From: Oscillospiraceae bacterium
Lineage (GTDB): Bacteria; Bacillota; Clostridia; Saccharofermentanales; Saccharofermentanaceae
Assembly (NCBI GenBank): GCA_900176545.1
Contig: FWXP01000003.1
Coordinates: 62,001-126,000, forward strand
Direction: 5' to 3'
DNA: 64,000 nt
The position numbers and the translations under genes were made by a program. Under the pieces are notes generated by a model. The model was given only the letters and a program-made list of their open reading frames with translations, made no database searches and was not told the origin of the DNA. Shown here piece by piece: positions 9,225 to 16,177 of this stretch (within the stretch, counting starts at the first letter, position 1; every line of letters begins with the position of its first letter).

Positions 9225-9275
9225 ATATGGTCAAAGGATATCCTTGTGGGGTTGCACCCCTTGTGTCAAACTAGA
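9225..9275. promoter_or_regulatory. Cluster of palindromes upstream of the ThiD-like gene
   Basis: The roughly 300-base gap 9008-9303 holds, besides the trpB terminator, a perfect palindrome AAGGATATCCTT (9234-9245) and a GGGGT-TGC-ACCCC hairpin (9248-9260), next to a second copy of CCTTGTGGG at about 9123. They sit directly before a TAAAAT box (9280) and the start codon at 9304. They may be operator or leader elements; no known riboswitch consensus was recognised. Confidence 0.3.
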
Positions 9276-9303
9276 CTTGTAAAATTATGCGAAAGGATAC
9301 CTT

Positions 9304-10350
9304 ATGAAGACAGTAGCGGCAATTGCGGATTCTATTGAAAACTCGGCCTTTGATCCGAGCAGATGCGTTGCCACGATACAAGCTCTCGGATTAGAGCCTC
9401 TCGTAATGGTATCTACCGTATACGACGCTGACGGACATGCAGAGAAGCTCGATGTCACAGAAGTCATCGACAGCGTATTTGCAGAATGTGATCCGTCGGT
9501 ACTTTCCATAGGATATCTTACGGACGATTCAGTCATTCGTTATCTTGCAGAGAAGCTTGGAAGTCTCGGTAAGAAGCTTCCTGTCATGGCAAGGCCGTGC
9601 CTTATCTCGGATGCCGGAGATATCCTTGTTGAAGAGGGCGTATACCACGCTTTCGAAGATCAGCTCCTTCAGCATGTTAAGATCCTTATCATCAACAACT
9701 TCGAAGCGGAACTTCTAAGCGGCATAGAATGCCAGATGGAATCTGACTATATGAGAGCAGCTAAGAAGATCCATAACCTTCACGGCTGTCATGTAGTGAT
9801 CAATTCAGATATCTTCGATAAGAAGTGCATCATCTGTGTCGGTGCCAGGAATGTATGGGAGGACCTTCCCGATACTCCTGACGGATTCGATACGGGTAAG
9901 TATGAATTATCTTCAGCTATATCATCAGCTCTTTGCTACGGTATTTCCAGTCTCGAATCAATTGAATTCGGACTCGGTTTTTGTCTTGGTGCAAGAAAGG
10001 CAGGCGAGCTCACGGGAGAAGAGGAAGAGACGGGAGACGCAGAACCTGAACCTGAACCGGAACAGGAAGTAATGCATGAGAAGCCTGCGGAGAACATATC
10101 ATTTGTATCTCCCGGTAAGGCGCTTCGCGACATAGCCAGGAATCTTGATTCTGATCTTGTTCCTCAGGATAATCGCCAGTCTGCTCCTGTCGCAGTGACC
10201 AGCGTTATCGACGAGCATCTCGGTAAGCCCAAGGGTGAAGTATCCGATATTAATTCCAAGAAGGTATCTTCCGAATCCGTTACTGAATTTCAGTCCTTGA
10301 GGGATCGTCTGGAGAAGCTCAAAGAGGCATCGAGCAATTTAAGTTCGTAA
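9304..10350 (+). CDS. Degenerate ThiD/PdxK-like (ribokinase-fold) protein with C-terminal extension
   Basis: Residues 1-230 follow the layout of hydroxymethylpyrimidine/pyridoxine kinases: an 'IGYLTDD' strand, 'PVMARPCLISDAGDILVEEG' at the usual 'DPVmvs..G..ll' place, 'INNFEAELLSGI' for 'TPN..EA..L.G', and a GTGC-like segment. The anion-hole/catalytic GTGC motif is replaced by 'DTGKYELSSA', and glycines before it are missing, so kinase activity is doubtful. Residues about 235-348 form an acidic Glu/Pro-rich linker and a predicted coiled coil, absent from normal ThiD. AAAGGA precedes the ATG. It stands alone between two terminators. It may be a binding or regulatory pseudo-kinase; function unknown. 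Confidence 0.6.
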   Translation: MKTVAAIADSIENSAFDPSRCVATIQALGLEPLVMVSTVYDADGHAEKLDVTEVIDSVFAECDPSVLSIGYLTDDSVIRYLAEKLGSLGKKLPVMARPCLISDAGDILVEEGVYHAFEDQLLQHVKILIINNFEAELLSGIECQMESDYMRAAKKIHNLHGCHVVINSDIFDKKCIICVGARNVWEDLPDTPDGFDTGKYELSSAISSALCYGISSLESIEFGLGFCLGARKAGELTGEEEETGDAEPEPEPEQEVMHEKPAENISFVSPGKALRDIARNLDSDLVPQDNRQSAPVAVTSVIDEHLGKPKGEVSDINSKKVSSESVTEFQSLRDRLEKLKEASSNLSS

Positions 10351-10383
10351 GAAAACTACATTAACAGTGTAAAGAAACTTATT

Positions 10384-10420
10384 TAACGCGTGTTAGTTAA
10401 ACACGCGTTATTTGTTTGTT
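10384..10420 (+). terminator. Terminator after the ThiD-like gene
   Basis: TAACGCGTGTT and AACACGCGTTA (perfect 11-bp stem, 5-nt loop) followed by TTTGTTTGTTTT. Confidence 0.88.
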
Positions 10421-10559
10421 TTGCAAGAAACTCGTTTTATCTTTTTAACGAAACTTGTCCAGTTTAAAGACGTGTTACCAAGATCAAGTTTTTGGACATA
10501 CTAATCAAATTAAGGGATGGATATCATCGAATTAACACACATGAAAAGGAGACACGAAA

Positions 10560-11519
10560 ATGAAGAAAAAGATCAAGGCATTCTTCAAATGGCTGTTCAT
10601 CATCCTTGCCGCAGTACTGATACTCATGACATCATGGAATCAGATACTCTGTGCGATCGACAGATCCAAGGCAAAGGAGAAGTTCAAGGGTGACTGCGTG
10701 ACCATAGACGGCAAGCAGATGCAGGTAACGATCCTCGGTGAAGAGAACGATACTACTATCGTATTTCTTCCGGGATTAGGCGGTGTGTATTCGGAGATAG
10801 AATACAAGTCGTTTAACGCAGAACTTGCAAAAGACTATAAGGTCGTTGTTCTCGAGCCTTTCGGATACGGTTTATCCGACGATGCGGATACCGACAGGGT
10901 CATAGACAATATCGTCGAGGAACTTCACGCGGGTGTAAAAGCGCTTGGAATAGACGAATACTACCTTATGGCACATTCCTGGGGCGGTGTGTATTCTCTT
11001 TTATGGGCGAACGAGTATCCCGATGAGGTCAAGGGCTTTATCGGAATAGATCCTTCTGTTCCCGGTCAGGAGAACTTAAAGATGGGTCCCTTCAAGGTGA
11101 TGACAGTCAATAAAGCTCTTACTGTCTTCATGAAGGCAGGATCTTTTATCGGTATAGACAGGATAAAGAGCATCATTTCAGGTGACAGCGAGGAAGTCCG
11201 TTATCCTTATACGCAGGAAGAAATGGAATTGTACGATTATCTCTACCTTAACCGCTTCATGAATTCCAACATCTTAAGCGAGACTTTCCTTATAGATAGA
11301 TCCTTTGAGATCATAAGCGGCATGTCTTTCCCCGACAGTGTTCCCGTCCTGAACCTTGTTTCATCTCAAAACGGTGAACAGATGCCCGGATGGATAGAGC
11401 TTCACGAAGCAGTGCAGGGTAATAATCCTAATACAACCATGGTGATCATCGAAGGTTCACACGGCCTCACAAGCGATAATCCTGAGGCACTGCTAGAAGA
11501 GATACATAACTGGATATAA
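10560..11519 (+). CDS. Membrane-anchored alpha/beta hydrolase
   Basis: The 319-residue protein starts with one hydrophobic helix (about 8-28), probably an anchor with the enzyme outside. The hydrolase core has 'VFLPGLGGVYSE' (oxyanion region), the nucleophile elbow 'MAHSWGGVYS' (Ser in HSWGG), a likely acidic residue before strand 7 and a terminal 'EGSHGL' containing the catalytic His. AAAGGAGAC precedes the ATG. The gene is monocistronic, flanked by hairpins. The substrate is unknown; esterase or lipase-like activity is inferred from the fold. Confidence 0.82.
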   Translation: MKKKIKAFFKWLFIILAAVLILMTSWNQILCAIDRSKAKEKFKGDCVTIDGKQMQVTILGEENDTTIVFLPGLGGVYSEIEYKSFNAELAKDYKVVVLEPFGYGLSDDADTDRVIDNIVEELHAGVKALGIDEYYLMAHSWGGVYSLLWANEYPDEVKGFIGIDPSVPGQENLKMGPFKVMTVNKALTVFMKAGSFIGIDRIKSIISGDSEEVRYPYTQEEMELYDYLYLNRFMNSNILSETFLIDRSFEIISGMSFPDSVPVLNLVSSQNGEQMPGWIELHEAVQGNNPNTTMVIIEGSHGLTSDNPEALLEEIHNWI

Positions 11520-11541
11520 AGCAGGATTCAATATAACCCGG

Positions 11542-11573
11542 CGGGACTGTCTCCATTAAGGAAGGCAGTCCCG
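11542..11573. terminator. Hairpin after the alpha/beta hydrolase gene
   Basis: CGGGACTG and CAGTCCCG pair across a 16-base loop. No T tract follows, so termination is uncertain. Confidence 0.4.
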
Positions 11574-11617
11574 TAGTTTATATAGCAGAAGCTTATAGGA
11601 ACTTCTGACAATGATAA

Positions 11618-11646
11618 TTGAGATTGTGTAAGTGTATTGATATAAT
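11618..11646 (+). promoter_or_regulatory. Sigma-A promoter of the small lipoprotein gene
   Basis: TTGAGA (11618-11623), 17-bp spacer, TATAAT (11641-11646), giving a short leader before the ATG at 11679. Confidence 0.78.
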
Positions 11647-11678
11647 TAGCGAGGTATGAAAAGAAATAAGAGGTAATT

Positions 11679-12188
11679 ATGAAAAGGAAAGAGGTCTGTT
11701 TATCAATAATAATCACAACTGCGTTATTGTTTTCAGCTGGTTGTAATAAGAAGATAGAGCGTATCGAAAAAGAAGATATCCAAGATGCTGTAGAGGAGTT
11801 ATTAGGAGAAGGAGCCTATGACGAATCTGATTCTCATAAAGTAGTGATTCACTTAAGTGATGATCGAAGAGATGCTGCTGAAGCAGAACTTGATTATGCA
11901 TTGATAGTTACGGAAGAAGATTTCAATCTGATTTATTATCTGTTTGAGGATCCTGATGAAGCCGAGATTTTTTACAGTGAGTATGAGGATGGCGCACTAA
12001 GTAGGGAAGAGGATCTCCTTGCTCACAGCCACATTGACGGCGAATCAGGGTATTTTATCACCCATGCTGATGTGATCGACATGTATGCATATTATTCAGA
12101 TGATATGGTTATGGTGGTGTTTACCAGGACAGGTGATGTTTCTATGGTCGAGGATTATATTCAGTCTCTCGGGTTGCCGATCAAATAA
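11679..12188 (+). CDS. Small acidic lipoprotein, family copy 1
   Basis: A 169-residue lipoprotein: signal peptide with lipobox FSAGC (Cys at about 22), then NKKIERIEKEDIQDAVEELLG. The same motif (HKKI-x-KI-x-E-x-DVI-x-ALEDVL) and the C-terminal LGLP-x-K recur in the two proteins at 25848 and 26436, so this is one paralogous family. The mature part is acidic and tyrosine-rich. A ribosome site (AAGAGG) precedes the ATG. It is followed by a membrane-protein gene that also has a paralogue near the other copies. Function unknown; location on the outer face of the membrane is inferred. Confidence 0.75.
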   Translation: MKRKEVCLSIIITTALLFSAGCNKKIERIEKEDIQDAVEELLGEGAYDESDSHKVVIHLSDDRRDAAEAELDYALIVTEEDFNLIYYLFEDPDEAEIFYSEYEDGALSREEDLLAHSHIDGESGYFITHADVIDMYAYYSDDMVMVVFTRTGDVSMVEDYIQSLGLPIK

Positions 12189-12306
12189 ATCGTAATCAAT
12201 AGCTGAAACATAATCTATCACGTAACACAGATAACAATATTCTTACAAGGTGATCTTGGTGAACTTTTATGCTGCATTATTGTTGAAATCTAAAGAGGGA
12301 ATAGAT

Positions 12307-12891
12307 ATGAGGAAATCGGAAGAAAAACTAAAACTTGTAAGACAATGGAAGAAGGCTATGGCTATTTCAGCAGTAGTATTCTTGATTGGTGTAATCGGAC
12401 TTTTCGTTATGGGTAGAATATCAAAGAGTCAGGAGATTACTTATAACGAGGTTAGTGTAAGTGTTCAAGATGTTAACGAGGAGTATGTATATCGCAGGCG
12501 CAACACCCATAGAAAGCTTGAAGTTAATGTTGTTTTTCAAGGGAATATTTATAAATTAAAAGGTGTTAATGTTAATGAGCGACAAAAGTATAAAGAAGCA
12601 TTGGATTCTAACACAGATATCATAGTATATGAGTATAACAAAGAACTCTATTCAAGTGTGGATGCGCTTAAGAGTTCTACCGTCACTACCGCTTTTATGT
12701 TGTTGTTCTGGTATACATGTAAAATTACAGGTGTATCAGTGGTTTTATCCATTGTTTGCTACTTCATTAACGTAAGGCAGTATAAGAGTTTAGTAGTTAA
12801 GGAAGCGGAAGAGGAAAAGCGTGCTGCAGCCGCTAAGCGTATTCCGCCTCCTATAAAACGTCCTAAGAATTATCGTGCTTTGCGAAACTGA
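12307..12891 (+). CDS. Two-helix membrane protein, family copy 1 (DUF3592-like)
   Basis: A 194-residue protein with two membrane helices (about 19-41 and 134-157) around an external beta-type domain (YNEVSVSVQDVNEEYVYRRR ...), ending in a charged tail with PIKRPKN. The protein encoded at 25214 has the same helix layout, YKEVSVKVVDV segment and PIKRPKN tail, so the two are paralogues. The extracellular part recalls DUF3592 proteins; this is a visual match only. The ATG at 12307 has AGAGGGA upstream, while earlier in-frame starts lack one. It may form a unit with the preceding lipoprotein. Function unknown. Confidence 0.7.
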   Translation: MRKSEEKLKLVRQWKKAMAISAVVFLIGVIGLFVMGRISKSQEITYNEVSVSVQDVNEEYVYRRRNTHRKLEVNVVFQGNIYKLKGVNVNERQKYKEALDSNTDIIVYEYNKELYSSVDALKSSTVTTAFMLLFWYTCKITGVSVVLSIVCYFINVRQYKSLVVKEAEEEKRAAAAKRIPPPIKRPKNYRALRN

Positions 12892-12948
12892 GACTAATAA
12901 AAGTTGAAAAACAAGTTTGATCCTGATATTGAAACGGAGGACATCAGA

Positions 12949-13023
12949 ATGAAGAGACGCCAACACACGCCAGAATTAAAGCAAGATTAGAGCTTGAAGC
13001 TATACGCGGAGAACGAAGTCATT
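12949..13023 (+). pseudogene. Broken IS3-family orfA fragment, left side of T7SS locus
   Basis: An ATG with a good ribosome site (ACGGAGG) opens MKRRQHTPE and hits a stop after 13 codons. Shifting by one base at about 12977 restores KARLELEAIRGER, so the two parts together read like the start of an IS3-group OrfA transposase (MKRR-HTPEFKA-L-LEAIRGE). One base has been lost in what was probably a TTC codon, and similarity stops after about 25 codons. No terminal inverted repeats or orfB were seen. The surrounding 12892-13111 gap holds nothing else recognised. Confidence 0.65.
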
Positions 13024-13111
13024 TTACAAGTCACAAATATACTGACTTATTCTCAAATCGAGGTATGAAGATCAGTATAGGAAATTTAAATTATTGAAAG
13101 GATGATGCTAT

Positions 13112-13462
13112 ATGGAAAAGATAGCTTTTAAACCGTTAGGCACCATAGTTACAATCAAAGGTACCCCAAAGAGATTTATGATCATTGCAAGAGCGTTGTT
13201 TTCGAAGAAGAATCACGGTACGCCTTTATATTTTGATTACGGTGCTGTTATGTATCCGGAGGGAATGATTGGTAGTCAAATCGTATATTTTCAAGATAGA
13301 GATATTGAAAATGTTGTTTTTGAAGGTTTTGATGACGATGAAAATAAAGCAATCCTAGACAGAATATATTTAGATTTGGAACATAAAGACGTTGTTCGCT
13401 GTGATGTAGAAGAGATTTCAAAAATGAACAGACAATACGTTGCTCGAATCCCGAGAAAATGA
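13112..13462 (+). CDS. DUF4176-family protein, T7SS-associated
   Basis: A 116-residue soluble protein with the DUF4176 layout: 'PLGTIVTIKG', 'RFMIIAR', 'YFDYGAVMYPEGMIG', then 'YFQDRDIENVVFEGFDDDENKAIL'. This family is commonly encoded in type VIIb secretion effector clusters of Bacillota, where it probably serves as an effector-specific accessory or chaperone. Ribosome site AAAGGATG lies upstream. It begins a tightly spaced three-gene module with the next two genes (10 and 13 bp gaps). Confidence 0.8.
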   Translation: MEKIAFKPLGTIVTIKGTPKRFMIIARALFSKKNHGTPLYFDYGAVMYPEGMIGSQIVYFQDRDIENVVFEGFDDDENKAILDRIYLDLEHKDVVRCDVEEISKMNRQYVARIPRK

Positions 13463-13472
13463 GGTAATAAAC

Positions 13473-13847
13473 ATGAGTAATGACTATGCCATTATAACGG
13501 CTAAAATTAATGCAATTGATGATTTGTACGATACTATACAAAATTATAGGAACTCAGAGGTCCTGGGAGTGACATCTTCTATAGAAGAAGTTTCAAACAC
13601 TTCATATTACTTTAGTATCTCTAATGGTGGTTGTGTCGAAGACATCATTTATCAGTGCGCACGTGGGTCTTCTGATACGATTTATAGCAAGCTTAATGAG
13701 TATTATGATGCATTGGGCGATGCGATGGATCAAATTAATAGAGATAAGTCTAGTTTGAGAGCTCAGCGTAGAGGTAATGGGTTAATTGATAATGCCGTGA
13801 GCACGCTAGACGGTTTAATTACCGGCATAATAAATTTGAATAATTAG
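13473..13847 (+). CDS. Small helical protein of the T7SS effector module, unrecognised
   Basis: A 124-residue protein without signal peptide or membrane helix; the first 25 and last 60 residues look helical, with a central 'VTSSIEEVSNTSYYFSISNGG' segment and a Cys-containing helix. It lies 10 bp after the DUF4176 gene and 13 bp before the large LXG-like gene, the position where small Lap/WXG-like partners of LXG effectors usually sit. The ATG at 13473 is preferred (GAGG 9 bases upstream). A partner or targeting role is inference from position only. Confidence 0.6.
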   Translation: MSNDYAIITAKINAIDDLYDTIQNYRNSEVLGVTSSIEEVSNTSYYFSISNGGCVEDIIYQCARGSSDTIYSKLNEYYDALGDAMDQINRDKSSLRAQRRGNGLIDNAVSTLDGLITGIINLNN

Positions 13848-13860
13848 GAGTTGATGGAAA

Positions 13861-15639
13861 ATGGGGAGTATTGCTGTAAGATATGATGAATTTGCTTTGG
13901 CGCTAGGTAATCTTGCGTCGTCAGGAATAGGGTTGTCGTTGCCAGACTGTTCAGTTAGTGCTACGAATTGTGATTGTAATACCGCCGGCTATTTATATAT
14001 TGCGCATCTATATTCAGAGTTTTACAGTGTTTTATATAATTATCGACAGCTTGTGGCTCGAGATATTCGAATGACAGCAGATATAATAGGTTGCATTGTT
14101 GCATATGATCAAGAAGCGCTTAATTCAATGCGAAGCAATACACAGAATTTTGAGGTTGATTCATATGTGGTTGAAGGAGCATTGAACGTAACTGGATCTC
14201 CTTCGGTGTATACGCTTGATTTGGTTTCTATTGGAAATGATGATTATGAAATATTTAAATCATCTATCGATAACCAGAATGCGAATATTATTACTGGTTT
14301 AGCGAATTTAGTTGAAGCATGTGATCTATTCGCAACTGCTATTCAGACACTTCAAGATACAGATGGAATTGAAGGCTTAACAGCTGAAGCACTTAAGAGT
14401 TATTGGACAAATATTCATGGTGTGTGTGTAGCTAAAATCGCATTATTTGCCCAGGATTTTATTGCTCACGCAGCAGAATACTTGATTGCTTACGATTCAA
14501 ATCCAACTTTGAGCAGTGAACTGACGTATACTCTGATTAAAGATGAATTAGAGGGAGTTAAGTCACTTCTTAATGAACAAAGAGAGATTTTGGATGGCGT
14601 CAATTCCGGAGTTATGAATGCCATTGCTACTGCTTCATCTGCAACAAATGGAGAGTACAACTATTCAAGTTATATTCCTGATTATTCTGTTTTGTCCGGT
14701 AAATTTGATGAAACAGTTGATTATATTGATTCAATTCACGAAGCTGTTAATGGAATAGAGACTGATGTAGTGGATGGAATAAAGTCTGTGCTTAATCCTA
14801 GTATTACAGATTTAAATGATTATATAAACGCTATCATTTCGAATATTAGAAGTGATACAGTTGGAGTTCAAACGAGTGGTATTCCGAATGTGATAGCTTC
14901 GGATTATGATTCTATATGTAGTTCGATATACATTGATTATTCGGACGTCAATAACAATTCTGAGAATATTACTTACGGTATGGCGTGCGCAGATCATTAT
15001 AATACGGGTGTAGAATTGCAGAGAAGATTTGATGAATTAGAGATTGAACTTTTTCAAGATGCTTCTATTATTATTTCTTGTTCAATGGTGACTGTGGCAT
15101 CGCTTGGTTCTTCATCAGGCGGTACAGTCCCGTTCATAATAGCATCCGCTTCTAACATTGTGGCAGTTTTGCATGGTACGAGTAGTTTGATTGAGGATTA
15201 TCAAACATGGGAATATCTCGGAGATGGTGATCTTAATAATACTGGAACCAATTATCTGTATGTAATTGATTCTAATGCATGGGAAAGTCTAACAGGTCAA
15301 CCGTTACCTCGAGAAGCTTACGATGCTGGAGAAGCACTTGTTTATATTGTTGCTGATGCTTCTGGCAATTTTTATACTGCTACTTATAATGGATCAGAAT
15401 TTGTATTTGAATATGTAGAGCCAAGTAATGGTTCATATGGTGAAGCCTTAGTTGATAATTTTATTGTGAGTGGATCAAGTGAACTGGCAGGAGATATTGC
15501 ATATGATTTGGCAATCGAATCTGGAGCCTCGCCTCTTGAGGCAACAATAGTATCAGTGGTTGTGTCTGAACAGACTGAGGGTTGTGCTGAGGCTACTACT
15601 GAATATCTCAGTAGTGATAGTGATACGGCTGTTAACTGA
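13861..15639 (+). CDS. LXG-like type VII secretion effector candidate
   Basis: A 592-residue protein. Residues 1-95 form a helical, WXG100-like region. Residues about 130-250 resemble the LXG domain core (helix pairs around 'GIEGLTAEALKSYWTNIHG' and a long amphipathic helix), followed by coiled-coil sequence to about 330. A hydrophobic, Gly/Ser/Ala-rich stretch (about 400-440) precedes a C-terminal domain of about 140 residues with 'TNYLYVIDSNAWESLTGQ' and a helical tail. LXG proteins are substrates of T7SSb and usually end in a toxin domain; the C-terminus here matches no toxin I recognise. No immunity-like gene lies between its stop and the WXG100 gene. Strongly A+T-rich compared with its neighbours. 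Confidence 0.62.
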   Translation: MGSIAVRYDEFALALGNLASSGIGLSLPDCSVSATNCDCNTAGYLYIAHLYSEFYSVLYNYRQLVARDIRMTADIIGCIVAYDQEALNSMRSNTQNFEVDSYVVEGALNVTGSPSVYTLDLVSIGNDDYEIFKSSIDNQNANIITGLANLVEACDLFATAIQTLQDTDGIEGLTAEALKSYWTNIHGVCVAKIALFAQDFIAHAAEYLIAYDSNPTLSSELTYTLIKDELEGVKSLLNEQREILDGVNSGVMNAIATASSATNGEYNYSSYIPDYSVLSGKFDETVDYIDSIHEAVNGIETDVVDGIKSVLNPSITDLNDYINAIISNIRSDTVGVQTSGIPNVIASDYDSICSSIYIDYSDVNNNSENITYGMACADHYNTGVELQRRFDELEIELFQDASIIISCSMVTVASLGSSSGGTVPFIIASASNIVAVLHGTSSLIEDYQTWEYLGDGDLNNTGTNYLYVIDSNAWESLTGQPLPREAYDAGEALVYIVADASGNFYTATYNGSEFVFEYVEPSNGSYGEALVDNFIVSGSSELAGDIAYDLAIESGASPLEATIVSVVVSEQTEGCAEATTEYLSSDSDTAVN

Positions 15640-15782
15640 ATGGACACCTCTTCCTCTATAATTGTTTCTAAGGTGGCTGGGAACAAGTCTATTTGATTAT
15701 TCTTATTTTAGATTGACTTAAGTAAATTTTATTTATATAATCACATTGCTAAAAAGCTAAAAAATGATAGGGAGAATGATAT

Positions 15783-16076
15783 ATGAGTATTATTCACGTT
15801 TCTACAGAAGAAGCTAGAGAGTTAGCTACAAGAACACTTAATCTTGCTGAGGAGTTGAATTCACTTATCCTCAGTCAGGATAATATTATCAACGATGAGT
15901 TGCCTCCTGTATTGGAAGGTCAGACTGCTCAGAGCTTTATCGATCAGTATGATCATCTCCGTCCTTCACTTGTTGCTAGTTATGATATGCTTGTGAATGT
16001 AGCAGGACAGCTTAACAGCATCATTACAGGATTCGAGGACAGAGATCAGAATATGTCTGCTCAGGTTAATCAGTGA
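15783..16076 (+). CDS. WXG100-family protein (EsxA-like)
   Basis: A 97-residue, wholly helical protein with the typical size and helix-turn-helix hairpin. The turn reads 'PPVLEGQTAQSFIDQY', so the tryptophan of W-x-G is replaced by leucine while the glycine stays. Such proteins are secreted as dimers by T7SSb and promote EssC activation. The ribosome site GGGAGAATG precedes the ATG. A terminator follows, so it is likely expressed at higher level than the machinery downstream. Confidence 0.85.
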   Translation: MSIIHVSTEEARELATRTLNLAEELNSLILSQDNIINDELPPVLEGQTAQSFIDQYDHLRPSLVASYDMLVNVAGQLNSIITGFEDRDQNMSAQVNQ

Positions 16077-16103
16077 TCAAATATTTATTGTGAATATGAT
16101 TAT

Positions 16104-16133
16104 AAAAGCCCGTTCCCTAGGGAGCGGGCTTTT
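16104..16133 (+). terminator. Terminator between the WXG100 gene and the ess operon
   Basis: AAAAGCCCGTTCCC and GGGAGCGGGCTTTT pair around a short loop and end in TTTT. Partial read-through would set the ratio of WXG100 protein to machinery. Confidence 0.9.
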
Positions 16134-16138
16134 AATGG

Positions 16139-16144
16139 TATAAT
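16139..16144 (+). promoter_or_regulatory. -10 box of the ess operon promoter
   Basis: TATAAT lies 6 bases after the terminator stem and about 34 bases before the esaA ATG. The corresponding -35 position falls inside the terminator hairpin and has no consensus match, so the promoter is weak or activator-dependent. Confidence 0.45.
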
Positions 16145-16177
16145 AGCGCGTGAAAATAGAGATGGGGGTAGGTCTTG

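Noticed and set aside
13861-15639. Calling the LXG-like protein a defined toxin (nuclease, NADase, lipid II phosphatase)
   Set aside because: The C-terminal domain shows none of the catalytic motifs of those families, so no enzymatic label is justified.
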